64,000 bases of DNA from Microbacterium salsuginis (GTDB lineage: Bacteria; Actinomycetota; Actinomycetes; Actinomycetales; Microbacteriaceae). Shown here one piece after another: positions 53,515 to 60,715 of the stretch (positions are counted from its first letter, which is position 1; each line of letters starts with the position of its first letter). The notes under the pieces are model-generated. The model did not search any database. It was not told where the DNA came from and saw only the letters and a program-made list of their open reading frames with translations. Both the position numbers and the translations under genes were made by a program. The stretch is taken from the NCBI RefSeq assembly GCF_012524205.1, contig NZ_JABACI010000001.1, forward strand, positions 434,001 to 498,000, written 5' to 3'.

Positions 53515-53922
53515 TCAGGCCTGGTTGATGCGGATGTGGTTGCCGGCCGGGTCGCGGAACGCGCAGTCCCGTGCTCCCCAGTCCTGCGAGATCGGCTCCT
53601 GCAGCACTTCGGCGCCCGAGGCCCGCAGCCGCTCGAACGTGGCGTCGAGGTCGTCCGTCGAGAACACGTACGGCCCGGGCCCGATCCCCTTCACGATGAG
53701 CCGCTCGAGCGCCTCGCCGTCCTCGGGCGAGCGGCCCGCGGTGGGGTCCGACACCACGAGGGCGAGACCCGGCTGACCGGCGAATCCGAAGCTCGCCCAG
53801 CGGTGGCCGTCATACGACACATCGTTGACGATCTCGAGGCCGAGTCCATCGCGATAGAACTCGACGGCGGCGTCGACATCGTCGACGGTGATGGGGCTGT
53901 ATGCAAGGGAGATGGTGGTCAT
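53515..53922 (-). CDS. VOC-superfamily (glyoxalase/bleomycin-resistance-like) protein
   Basis: A 135-residue single-polypeptide VOC protein with two modules: ITVDDVDAAVEFYRDGLGLEIV and STDDLDATFERLRASGAEVL, ending GARDCAFRDPAGNHIRINQA, a common closing motif. Small proteins of this type isomerise, bind or inactivate small molecules. ATG 53922. It lies 68 bases downstream of an AraC-type regulator on the same strand; this pairing is frequent and suggests the regulator controls it. Confidence 0.88.
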   Translation of the reverse strand: MTTISLAYSPITVDDVDAAVEFYRDGLGLEIVNDVSYDGHRWASFGFAGQPGLALVVSDPTAGRSPEDGEALERLIVKGIGPGPYVFSTDDLDATFERLRASGAEVLQEPISQDWGARDCAFRDPAGNHIRINQA

Positions 53923-53990
53923 GGATGCCACGCTAGCGGCGGCATCCAGCGCTCCGCTTCTCCGATCCTGCTCGGTCGGCCGGCGTCGGT

Positions 53991-54398
53991 TCACACGTAC
54001 CGGGCGGGCCTCGTCAGGATCTTCGCGATGCACAGCGGCATGGCCTCAGCCGCGTCGTGCGAGCGCGAGCGGTACGAGCTGGGCGTCTCGCCGACGATGG
54101 AGGTGAACGTCGAGCTGAACGAGCCGAGAGAGGTCGCACCCACCGCGATGCAGGCATCCGTCACCGACATGCCGCCGCGCAGCAGCGCCATCGCGCGTTC
54201 GATGCGCCGGGTCATCAGGTACGAGTAGGGCGTCTCGCCGTACGCGGTCTTGAACTCGCGCGAGAAGTGCGCGGGTGACATGAGCGCCTTCGCCGCCATC
54301 GTGGGCACGTCGAGCGGCTGCGCGTAATCGCGGTCCATCAGGTCGCGCGCGCGTCGCAGGTGGACGAGCGTCTGCGGGGACTGGAGGGCGGATGCCAC
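53991..54398 (-). CDS. Short AraC-family transcriptional regulator
   Basis: A 135-residue protein that is essentially one AraC DNA-binding domain: two helix-turn-helix motifs (PLDVPTMAAKALMSPAHFSR and VTDACIAVGATSLGSFSSTF) with ETPYSYLMTRRIERAMALL between them. It lacks a ligand-binding domain, so it resembles MarA/SoxS in size. GTG 54398 was chosen; no better start with a ribosome site is visible. Likely partner: the downstream VOC gene. Confidence 0.88.
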   Translation of the reverse strand: MASALQSPQTLVHLRRARDLMDRDYAQPLDVPTMAAKALMSPAHFSREFKTAYGETPYSYLMTRRIERAMALLRGGMSVTDACIAVGATSLGSFSSTFTSIVGETPSSYRSRSHDAAEAMPLCIAKILTRPARYV

Positions 54399-54429
54399 GG
54401 CCTCAGGATACCGGGATGCCCCGCTGGTC

Positions 54430-55251
54430 TCACGCGGTGGGGATGGCCACGATGGGGTCGGTGGTCGGCACGCCGTCAGGCGCGCCGCCCTCGGGTTCGA
54501 CCGTGACCGCGACGGTGTCCTCCTCCGACCATGCGCCGTCGAGCAGCACCGTCGTGTCACCGTCGGCGCCCGCTTCGAACGTTCCCGCCGAGATCGGGTC
54601 GCCGTCGCGGACCCACCACAGCTCGAACGTCTCGTCTTCCGGGATCTCGGGCATCCCGTTGGTCACGAGCACGACCTTGCCCACCGACGGCGCCCAGTGC
54701 GCCGTCGCGGTGCCGCCGCCGGTCACTTCGACGGTGGCCGACGCGGCGTCGGGCGCCGACTCGATCTCGTCGAGCGCGACAACGGCGGGTGGCCGGTTGA
54801 CCAGTTCGTTGATCGACGCCGCGCCGAAGCCGAGCACGGTGAGCACCACAAGGCACGCGGCCAGGGCGAGCAGCCCGCGGCTCCAGTTGCGCCGGCTCAC
54901 GGCCTGGATGGTCGACGTGTTGGGCGGCGGCTCGGCGCTCAAGCGCTCGTCCGCGGGCTCCGGAGTCAGCGGCTCGCCCGCCTCGATCGCGGCGGCAGCC
55001 TCGGCCGCACCGATCGCCGGGACCTGCGGCGTCGTCGCGATTCGCGAGAGCAGGCTGGAACGCATCGTCAGGGGCGGCGCGGCCTCGGCGACGCCGTCGG
55101 CGAGAGCGGCCGCGGTGGCGGCATCCATCCTCACCCAGTGCTCCCATTCCGGATGCTTCACCCGCTCCGCTTCGAAGACCGAGCGGTCATGCGGCGAGAG
55201 GGAGTTCAGCGCGTACCCCGCCGCCAGTTCGGCGAACTCGTGCTCGTTCAC
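54430..55251 (-). CDS. rskA: Anti-sigma factor RskA-type
   Basis: A 273-residue membrane anti-sigma factor. The cytosolic N-terminal anti-sigma domain starts EFAELAAGYALNSLSPHDR (the RskA/RsdA-like AAGYAL.sLs..er pattern); one membrane helix lies near 128-150 (LLALAACLVVLTVLGFGAAS); the extracellular RskA domain has VLVTNGMPEIPEDETFELWW. It binds the adjacent sigma factor until released by regulated proteolysis. GTG start overlaps the sigma-factor stop (GTGA). Confidence 0.93.
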   Translation of the reverse strand: MNEHEFAELAAGYALNSLSPHDRSVFEAERVKHPEWEHWVRMDAATAAALADGVAEAAPPLTMRSSLLSRIATTPQVPAIGAAEAAAAIEAGEPLTPEPADERLSAEPPPNTSTIQAVSRRNWSRGLLALAACLVVLTVLGFGAASINELVNRPPAVVALDEIESAPDAASATVEVTGGGTATAHWAPSVGKVVLVTNGMPEIPEDETFELWWVRDGDPISAGTFEAGADGDTTVLLDGAWSEEDTVAVTVEPEGGAPDGVPTTDPIVAIPTA

Positions 55252-55850
55252 GCCGTCACCCCCATCGCGTTTCTCAGGCGAGACAATCCGTCTCGCATCC
55301 TCGTCTTGATCGTCCCCAGCGGCGCTCCCACCAGCGCCGCGATCTCGCTCTGACTGTAACCGCCGTAATAGGCGAGGGTCAGGGCTTCCTGCTGTACTTC
55401 GGGAAGCGTCGACAGCGCCGCGGTGAGTTCTTGGCTCGCGAGGCGCAACTCGACCTGTTCGGCGACGCCGTCGTGCGCGACGTCCAGGTCGCGCAGCCCC
55501 GCCCGCACGTCGCGATCACTGCTCGCCTGCGACGCCCGCACGCGGTCGACGGCCCGGCGATGAGCGATCGTGAGGACCCACGATCTTCCCTGACCTCTGT
55601 TCGGAGTGAACCGCGCGGCGGATTGCCAGACCTCGAGGAACACCTCCTGCAGGACCTCCTCGCTCTGGGCTCGGTCGACGAGAACTCGCAGGATGAGGCC
55701 GAATACGCGCGGTGACAGCAGGTCGTAGAGCCGGGCGAAGGCATCCTGATCTCCCGCCGCCACGCGCTGCAGCAGCACCGCGATGCGGTCGATGCGCGTC
55801 GTGCCGTCCTCGGGCACGTCCACACCGTCGATGACCATGTCCACCAGCAT
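55248..55850 (-). CDS. sigK: ECF sigma factor, SigK-like
   Basis: A 200-residue ECF sigma factor. Region 2 ([33 protein letters not shown]) recognises the -10; region 4 ([39 protein letters not shown]) recognises the -35. The sequence and its RskA partner match mycobacterial SigK-RskA. ATG 55850 chosen; ATG 55838 is possible. Divergent from a fasciclin lipoprotein, which in mycobacteria (mpt70/mpt83) is a SigK target. Confidence 0.93.
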   Translation of the reverse strand: MLVDMVIDGVDVPEDGTTRIDRIAVLLQRVAAGDQDAFARLYDLLSPRVFGLILRVLVDRAQSEEVLQEVFLEVWQSAARFTPNRGQGRSWVLTIAHRRAVDRVRASQASSDRDVRAGLRDLDVAHDGVAEQVELRLASQELTAALSTLPEVQQEALTLAYYGGYSQSEIAALVGAPLGTIKTRMRDGLSRLRNAMGVTA

Positions 55851-56159
55851 GCCTCATCCCCCTCCCGCTCGACATTCGGGCATGACGTGCCGCCCGTTCG
55901 CGACCAGCCCCGGCGGGTCGTTCGCGTCGCCCGTTGGCTCCCGAAGCATCGCCGGTCGTTCGCGCTGGAGGCGGAATCGGATTGCGTCGCCGGCCCGAGT
56001 GAACAGACCAGCGGATGCCGGTCCTCGGGGAGCGGCATCCGGTTCCCATCCGATTCCCGCGCGCCTCCGAACACCCCAGTACAGCCGCTCCTGCGGCCGG
56101 CTCCCGCGATGCGGGACCTGCACATCACGGTCCGCACGGACCTCACAGAGGAGGAAGTC
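55851..56159. other. Divergent intergenic region between sigK and the fasciclin gene
   Basis: 309 bases. It holds a SigK-type promoter candidate at 56046-56072 and the GGAGGAAG ribosome site of the fasciclin gene at the end. I see no further ORF with coding character; the long reading frame across it is non-coding. Confidence 0.7.
56046..56072 (+). promoter_or_regulatory. SigK-type promoter candidate for the fasciclin gene
   Basis: CCATCC (56046-56051) and CCGAAC (56067-56072) resemble the mycobacterial SigK elements CCATCC and CCGAAT. The spacer here is 15 bp, slightly shorter than the 16-17 bp expected, so the call is tentative. Confidence 0.4.
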
Positions 56160-56843
56160 ATGTCACTCACTCGCACGTTCGCTTCACGCCGCACGCGTGT
56201 CTCGGCCGGTCTCGCCCTCGCCGTCGCAGCCACCTTCGCGCTGTCCGCCTGTTCCATGGGGGGCTCGACCGCCGAGCCGTCGGACGAGCCCTCGGCCGCA
56301 CCTATGGAAACGGAAGAAGCCGAGGAGCCCACGGCCATGGATCCTGCCGCCAACCTCGTCGGCCCCGGCTGCGCGGGCTACGCGGAGGCCGTCCCGGACG
56401 GCGCGGGATCGATCGAAGGCATGTCGACCGAGCCGGTCGCGGTCGCAGCATCCAACAACCCGATCCTCACGACACTGGTCGCCGCTGTCAGCGGACAGCT
56501 GAACCCCGAGGTCGACCTCGTCGACACGCTCAACGGTGACGAGTTCACCGTCTTCGCGCCCGTCGACGACGCGTTCGCGAAGATCGATCCCGCCACGATC
56601 GAGGCGCTGAAGACCGACTCGGCCACGCTCACGACGATCCTGACGTACCACGTCGTTCCGGGGCAGGTCGCGCCCGACGACATCGCCGGCACCCACACGA
56701 CGGTACAGGGCGCCGACGTCGAGGTCACCGGAAGCGGCGACGCGCTGATGGTCAACGACGCCAACGTCATCTGCGGCGGCGTGCAGACCGCCAACGCCAC
56801 GGTGTACCTGATCGACTCGGTCCTGATGCCTCCGGCTCAGTGA
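56160..56843 (+). CDS. Fasciclin-domain secreted lipoprotein (MPT70/83-like)
   Basis: A 227-residue lipoprotein. Signal peptide with lipobox LSAC (C31), an acidic Glu/Pro/Ser spacer, then one fasciclin (FAS1) domain (about 85-227): [35 protein letters not shown] (H1), [11 protein letters not shown] (H2) and [13 protein letters not shown]1 proteins act in adhesion outside the cell. ATG 56160 has GGAGGAAG upstream. Divergent from sigK-rskA, which parallels mpt83/mpt70 control by SigK in mycobacteria. Confidence 0.93.
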   Translation: MSLTRTFASRRTRVSAGLALAVAATFALSACSMGGSTAEPSDEPSAAPMETEEAEEPTAMDPAANLVGPGCAGYAEAVPDGAGSIEGMSTEPVAVAASNNPILTTLVAAVSGQLNPEVDLVDTLNGDEFTVFAPVDDAFAKIDPATIEALKTDSATLTTILTYHVVPGQVAPDDIAGTHTTVQGADVEVTGSGDALMVNDANVICGGVQTANATVYLIDSVLMPPAQ

Positions 56844-56878
56844 CCACCTGCCGGCGCTGCCGGCGATGGGAGCGGCGC

Positions 56879-56912
56879 AGCCGCCGGCACCTGCGAGTTG
56901 GTGCCGGCGGCT
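56879..56912 (+). terminator. Terminator after the fasciclin gene
   Basis: A perfect 13-bp stem (56879-56891 with 56900-56912) and 8-base loop, followed by TCGTCGTG rather than a U-run. It sits 36 bases after the fasciclin stop and before the kinase gene. Confidence 0.7.
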
Positions 56913-57041
56913 TCGTCGTGCCTCCCTTTGCACTGATCGTGCGCGGCGTCAAGGGCGTGTCAGCCTCGCGGACCGCCACCTAGGTTCAAAGAAGCTCGGA
57001 GCGCCCCGCCCCCCTTTAACGGCGCTCCGACGGGGAGGACC

Positions 57042-58634
57042 ATGACAGACCTGCGCGAGGCGGGAGACATCTCGACGGGCGAGCTGCTCGACGGCCGGTA
57101 TCGGCTCGAGCATCGCATCGGCGAGGGCGGGATGGCGCGCGTGTACCGTGCCCTCGACACGCACCTGAATCGCACGGTGGCGATCAAGGTGCTGCGTGGC
57201 GCGATCGATGCACCGGAGGTCCTCGAGCGCGCACAAGCCGAGACCCGTCTCCTCGCCTCACTCAACCACCACTCGATCGTGACCGTGTTCGACGCCCGCA
57301 TCTCGGAGTCGGCCGGCAGCTACATCGTGATGGAATGCGTCCAGGGCGATACCCTGCGCGACCGCATCCGCCAAGGACCCATCGACGAATGTGACGTGGC
57401 CACCATCGCGGTCGACATCGCAGAGGCTCTGCACGTCGCCCACTCGGCGGGGATCGTCCATCGGGACATCAAGCCGTCCAACGTGCTGCTCGGTCCGTCC
57501 CCGCTACCAGGACCGACATGGCGGGCCAAGCTCGCCGACTTCGGCATCGCATTCCTCCTCGACACGACCCGCGTGACGACGCCGGGCATGGTCGTGGGCA
57601 CGCCGGCGTACATCGCCCCCGAGCAGGCGCAGGGTGCTGCGCCGGCTCCCCCGTCGGACGTCTACGCCTTCGGTCTCATGCTCATCGAGGCTTTGACGGG
57701 AACGCGTCCATATGAGGGCGCCGAGGGCATCGGCGCGCTGGTGGCGCGACTGATCACGTCCCCCGAGATCCCCGACTCGCTGAGCCCGGAGTGGCAAGGT
57801 CTTCTTCGGGGAATGACGGCCACCCGCCCCGACGACCGCCCCACTGCCTTGGAGGTCGCCACGTCGGCGGCACGTCTCGCCGCCGCGTCCGCCGTCGCGT
57901 CGGTCGACCTGCCGACGCAGGCCGCTCCCCTCCCGACGTCGGCCCTCCCGCCCGTCGCAGCGGCTGGCGCGGCCGGGGGCGCCATGGAGGGCGCAGTCGT
58001 GGGGCAGGAGGATGATGCACCGAGCCCGTCGACCAAACCGACCGCGATCGTCCCCGTCGTGGAGGAGCCGCCACCCCCGCTGGAGACATCCGCTCCGCCC
58101 TCGGTAGGAACCGGAACCGGGGCGCCGCCCGAGCCGCGGGAGCGTGACACCGCGCGCGGCCGGCGAAGACTCATCGCCGGTCTCGTCGCCGCAGCGGTGA
58201 TGATCGTCGCGATCGCGGGGTTGGTGTGGGCCATGAACCTGTCGGCCGGCACTCCCGACCCGGGGCCGTCTGCACCCGTCGTCGAGCCCACGCAGCAGCA
58301 GCCGAGCCAGACGCCCACCCAGCAGGCTCCGCCGCCCCCGGTGGAGCAAGAGGACAGCGGCGGCGATGACGGGAACAGCGGAAACGGCGACCAGGGGAAC
58401 GGCGACACCGGGAACGGCAACCAGGGGAACGGCAACGGAACGGGCAACCAGGGGAACGGCAACGGAACCGGCAACCAGGGCAACGGCACCCAGGGCAACG
58501 GCACCCAGACCGAGACCGATGGGTCTGAGACGGAGACGGACACCGAGACCGAGCCCGGCAACGGAAACGGCCCCGGTGAATCCCCAGCCCCCAGTACGGC
58601 TCCGAACCCGACCGAGACGTCGCCCGCGGGGTGA
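57042..58634 (+). CDS. Membrane Ser/Thr protein kinase with a Gly/Asn-repeat tail
   Basis: A 530-residue Hanks-type kinase. The N-terminal domain (18-285) has the glycine loop IGEGGMARVY, catalytic Lys49, HRDIKPSNVLL (140-150), DFG (166-168) and APE (YIAPEQAQ), all intact. A Pro/Ala-rich juxtamembrane region leads to one membrane helix near 378-400. The roughly 130-residue outer tail is low complexity (Gly/Asn/Gln, then Thr/Glu/Pro) and has no PASTA or other sensor domain, unlike PknB. GGGAGG-type ribosome site precedes ATG 57042. It stands alone in its unit. Confidence 0.92.
   Translation: MTDLREAGDISTGELLDGRYRLEHRIGEGGMARVYRALDTHLNRTVAIKVLRGAIDAPEVLERAQAETRLLASLNHHSIVTVFDARISESAGSYIVMECVQGDTLRDRIRQGPIDECDVATIAVDIAEALHVAHSAGIVHRDIKPSNVLLGPSPLPGPTWRAKLADFGIAFLLDTTRVTTPGMVVGTPAYIAPEQAQGAAPAPPSDVYAFGLMLIEALTGTRPYEGAEGIGALVARLITSPEIPDSLSPEWQGLLRGMTATRPDDRPTALEVATSAARLAAASAVASVDLPTQAAPLPTSALPPVAAAGAAGGAMEGAVVGQEDDAPSPSTKPTAIVPVVEEPPPPLETSAPPSVGTGTGAPPEPRERDTARGRRRLIAGLVAAAVMIVAIAGLVWAMNLSAGTPDPGPSAPVVEPTQQQPSQTPTQQAPPPPVEQEDSGGDDGNSGNGDQGNGDTGNGNQGNGNGTGNQGNGNGTGNQGNGTQGNGTQTETDGSETETDTETEPGNGNGPGESPAPSTAPNPTETSPAG
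58366..58509 (+). repeat. Tandem repeats coding the kinase Gly/Asn tail
   Basis: Imperfect 9-to-27-bp units coding GNG, GNQGNG and GNQGNGNGT. The two 27-bp units at 58416-58442 and 58443-58469 differ only in the last base. All units keep the reading frame. These are replication-slippage-prone and may vary between strains. Confidence 0.8.
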
Positions 58635-58754
58635 GTCACCGCGGGGGCGGCGGCAACCAGGGAAATGGCGGCGAGGACAACCGCGGAGATCGCGGCCACC
58701 GCGGGAAGCCAGCGTAGAACCGCGACTCACCGCGCCCGGTAGGCTAGACCATGA

Positions 58755-58827
58755 GGGCCTCTAGCTCAGTCGGTAGAGCATCGGACTTTTAATCCGCGGG
58801 TCGTGGGTTCGAGCCCCACGGGGCCCA
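58755..58827 (+). tRNA. tRNA-Lys (anticodon TTT)
   Basis: A full cloverleaf: acceptor GGGCCTC with GGGGCCC, D arm GCTC/GAGC, anticodon loop CTTTTAA (anticodon TTT), T arm GTGGG-TTCGAGC-CCCAC, discriminator A at 58827. CCA is not encoded. TAGGCT at 58740-58745 is a plausible -10, nine bases before the mature end. Confidence 0.97.
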
Positions 58828-58972
58828 CCCAAGTGCGTCGTCGGGGCCGCCGCCTCGTCAATTCGCCCGCACGCTCGACATCCTCCTCCCCGCACTCTTC
58901 GCGGCGGGCCGTCGGTCTGGCTGAGACTCCGTGACGACGACGACGTGGCGCAGCGAGCACCCACCGCGCGAG

Positions 58973-59440
58973 TCAGGACGCTTCGAGCCCGATCTCGTAG
59001 TGGACGAATCCGGTGTTCTTCGCCACGCGGTCGTAGAGCGCACGCGCAGTGGTGTTCGTCTCGTGCGTCAGCCAGTACACCTTCGCGCCGCCGTTCTCGC
59101 GGGCCCAGTCGGTCACGTGGGCGATGAGCGCCCGCCCGGCGCCGGAACCGCGCGTGTCCGGGGCCACGAAAAGATCCTCGAGGTAGCAGTAGGGGCCATG
59201 CGACCATGTCGCCGGGTGCGTGAGCCAGTGGACGAGTCCGGCACCGCGGGCAGCCCCATCCGCACGGGCGTCATTCGTCGCGATCGCACCCCACATCGGG
59301 AAGTCGGGGTCGACGAGCCTGCTCCACGTGAGCGCCGTCTGCTCAGCAGAGAGGTCTGCCTCGTAGAACTCGAGGTAGCCGCGCCACAGCGGAAGCCAGG
59401 CGTCGTGGTCGGCAGCTGTCAGCGGGCGGATCTGCGTCAT
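58973..59440 (-). CDS. GNAT-family N-acetyltransferase
   Basis: A 155-residue acetyltransferase. LEDLFVAPDTRGSGAGRALI contains the beta-4 strand and R/Q-x-x-G-x-G/A acetyl-CoA loop; YWLTHETNTTARALYDRVAK is motif B with the usual N-x-x-A-x-x-L-Y. The pattern is that of the diamine-acetyltransferase-like single-domain group; substrate not known. Upstream neighbour is an AlkD-like gene on the same strand 20 bases away, so it may belong to the mmpL-pncA-alkD unit. Confidence 0.88.
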   Translation of the reverse strand: MTQIRPLTAADHDAWLPLWRGYLEFYEADLSAEQTALTWSRLVDPDFPMWGAIATNDARADGAARGAGLVHWLTHPATWSHGPYCYLEDLFVAPDTRGSGAGRALIAHVTDWARENGGAKVYWLTHETNTTARALYDRVAKNTGFVHYEIGLEAS

Positions 59441-59459
59441 GCCTCCCGAGGCTAGCGCG

Positions 59460-60116
59460 TCACCTCAGCGCGCTGCGGGCAGTACGCCGCGCGTGCGCGC
59501 CGAGGTCCGCGCCCCGTCTCGCCAGGAACTGCTCGAGCCTGTGCTGGTCGACCCGGCCGATCTCGCGCAAGGCCACGCCAACGTTCGTCTGCACCAGGTG
59601 CTCGGGGTCGTCGGCGAGGATTTCGCACAACGCAAGTGCATCGTCCAGATCGCCCGAGCGGATGATCCAGAAGGCGGCGGTGACGGCGAGGCGCCGATGC
59701 CAGCGGTCAGGCGAACGCGCGAGGTCGAAAAGCACGTCCCGCGGCTTGTCGAGCAGGTACCAGCCGACGACCCGAGGCGCCGCCCGATCGATGTAGTCCC
59801 ACGTGTCGAGGCGGTCGAGCCGGCGCATCCAGAGCTCATAGAGCGCTTTGCGGTCGGCGTCCTTGGCTCTGGCCTTGAAGTCCAGGATCGAAACGGCGGC
59901 CATTCGCATCTCGTACGCGTCAGAGTCGAGCAGCCGGTCGACCTCGGCCAGCGGCATCCGCAAGTTCGTTCTCGCGATATCGAAGACCGTTCCCATGCGT
60001 ACGCCGATGACCTCGGTGCGTGTGTCGGTCATGCGCCGCTGGATCTTGACGCGTTCGTCGGCGGATGCCTCTGCCTCGAGCGCCGCGCGGATGCTCTCGG
60101 CCGTCGCGTCGCTCAC
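59460..60116 (-). CDS. AlkD-like HEAT-repeat DNA alkylation repair protein
   Basis: A 218-residue all-helical protein of six HEAT-like repeats. RMGTVFDIARTNLRMPLAEV and the EMRMAAVSILDFKARA, LDTWDYIDRAAPRVVGWYLL and WHRRLAVTAAFWIIRSGDL repeats match AlkC/AlkD-family DNA glycosylases, which remove N3- and N7-alkylpurines without base flipping. The catalytic WD pair (TWDYID) is present. ATG 60116 overlaps the pncA stop (ATGA). Confidence 0.82.
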   Translation of the reverse strand: MSDATAESIRAALEAEASADERVKIQRRMTDTRTEVIGVRMGTVFDIARTNLRMPLAEVDRLLDSDAYEMRMAAVSILDFKARAKDADRKALYELWMRRLDRLDTWDYIDRAAPRVVGWYLLDKPRDVLFDLARSPDRWHRRLAVTAAFWIIRSGDLDDALALCEILADDPEHLVQTNVGVALREIGRVDQHRLEQFLARRGADLGAHARRTARSALR

Positions 60117-60715
60117 TCGCCGTGCCGCTGGGATGCGTCGCCCGATTCGACGAGTACCGCGCCGGCATGTGCGATCTCGGCGAGCGCCTTCTCGCTGGAG
60201 TCCGCATGTACTCCGGCGACGAGGTCGGTGAGAACCCGGACGTGGCGGCCCGCGCCGATCGCGTCCAGCGCGGAGGCGCGGACGCAGTAGTCGGTGGCGA
60301 GGCCGACGATGTCGATGTCGAGGATGCCGTGCTGTTCGAGGAGCTGCAGCGCGGTCGTGCCGTCGTCGGCGGTGCCCTCGAACAGCGAGTATGCGGGCTT
60401 GCCCTGGCCCTTCTTGAGGTGATGCGTGACGGCGGAAGTGTCGAACACGTCGTCGTACTCGGCGCCGTAGCTGCCGCCGACGCAGTGCGGCGGCCAGGTG
60501 TCGACGAAGTCGGGCTCGCCGGTGGCGAAGTGACCGCCGTTGTCGTTATCGCCGTCATGCCAGTCCCGCGAGGCGACGATGATCTCGTATTCGTCAGCGT
60601 GTGCCTGGAGGTACGCGGTGATGCGCTCGGCGACCGCATCACCGCCCTCGACGCCCAGCGCGCCGCGCTCGGTGAAATCGTTCTGCACGTCGACGATGAA
60701 CAGTGCCTTGCTCAT
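60113..60715 (-). CDS. pncA: Nicotinamidase
   Basis: A 200-residue isochorismatase-fold amidohydrolase converting nicotinamide to nicotinate for NAD salvage. Catalytic triad: Asp9 (VDVQNDF), Lys102 (HLKKGQG) and Cys144 (ATDYCVRAS). Metal site: SRDWHDG (D51, H53), GGHF (H62) and PPHCV (H77). Mid-unit in mmpL-pncA-alkD with ATGA overlaps at both ends. Confidence 0.94.
   Translation of the reverse strand: MSKALFIVDVQNDFTERGALGVEGGDAVAERITAYLQAHADEYEIIVASRDWHDGDNDNGGHFATGEPDFVDTWPPHCVGGSYGAEYDDVFDTSAVTHHLKKGQGKPAYSLFEGTADDGTTALQLLEQHGILDIDIVGLATDYCVRASALDAIGAGRHVRVLTDLVAGVHADSSEKALAEIAHAGAVLVESGDASQRHGE

Noticed and set aside
58635..58754. Small gene between the kinase and tRNA-Lys
   Set aside because: 120 bases with only a long-range GTGAGTC/GACTCAC repeat and the tRNA -10; no start with a ribosome site and no coding signal.
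58761..59207. Minus-strand frame across the tRNA with a GLEPTT/ARTHDP-like ending
   Set aside because: This is the well-known spurious peptide read antisense to tRNA genes.
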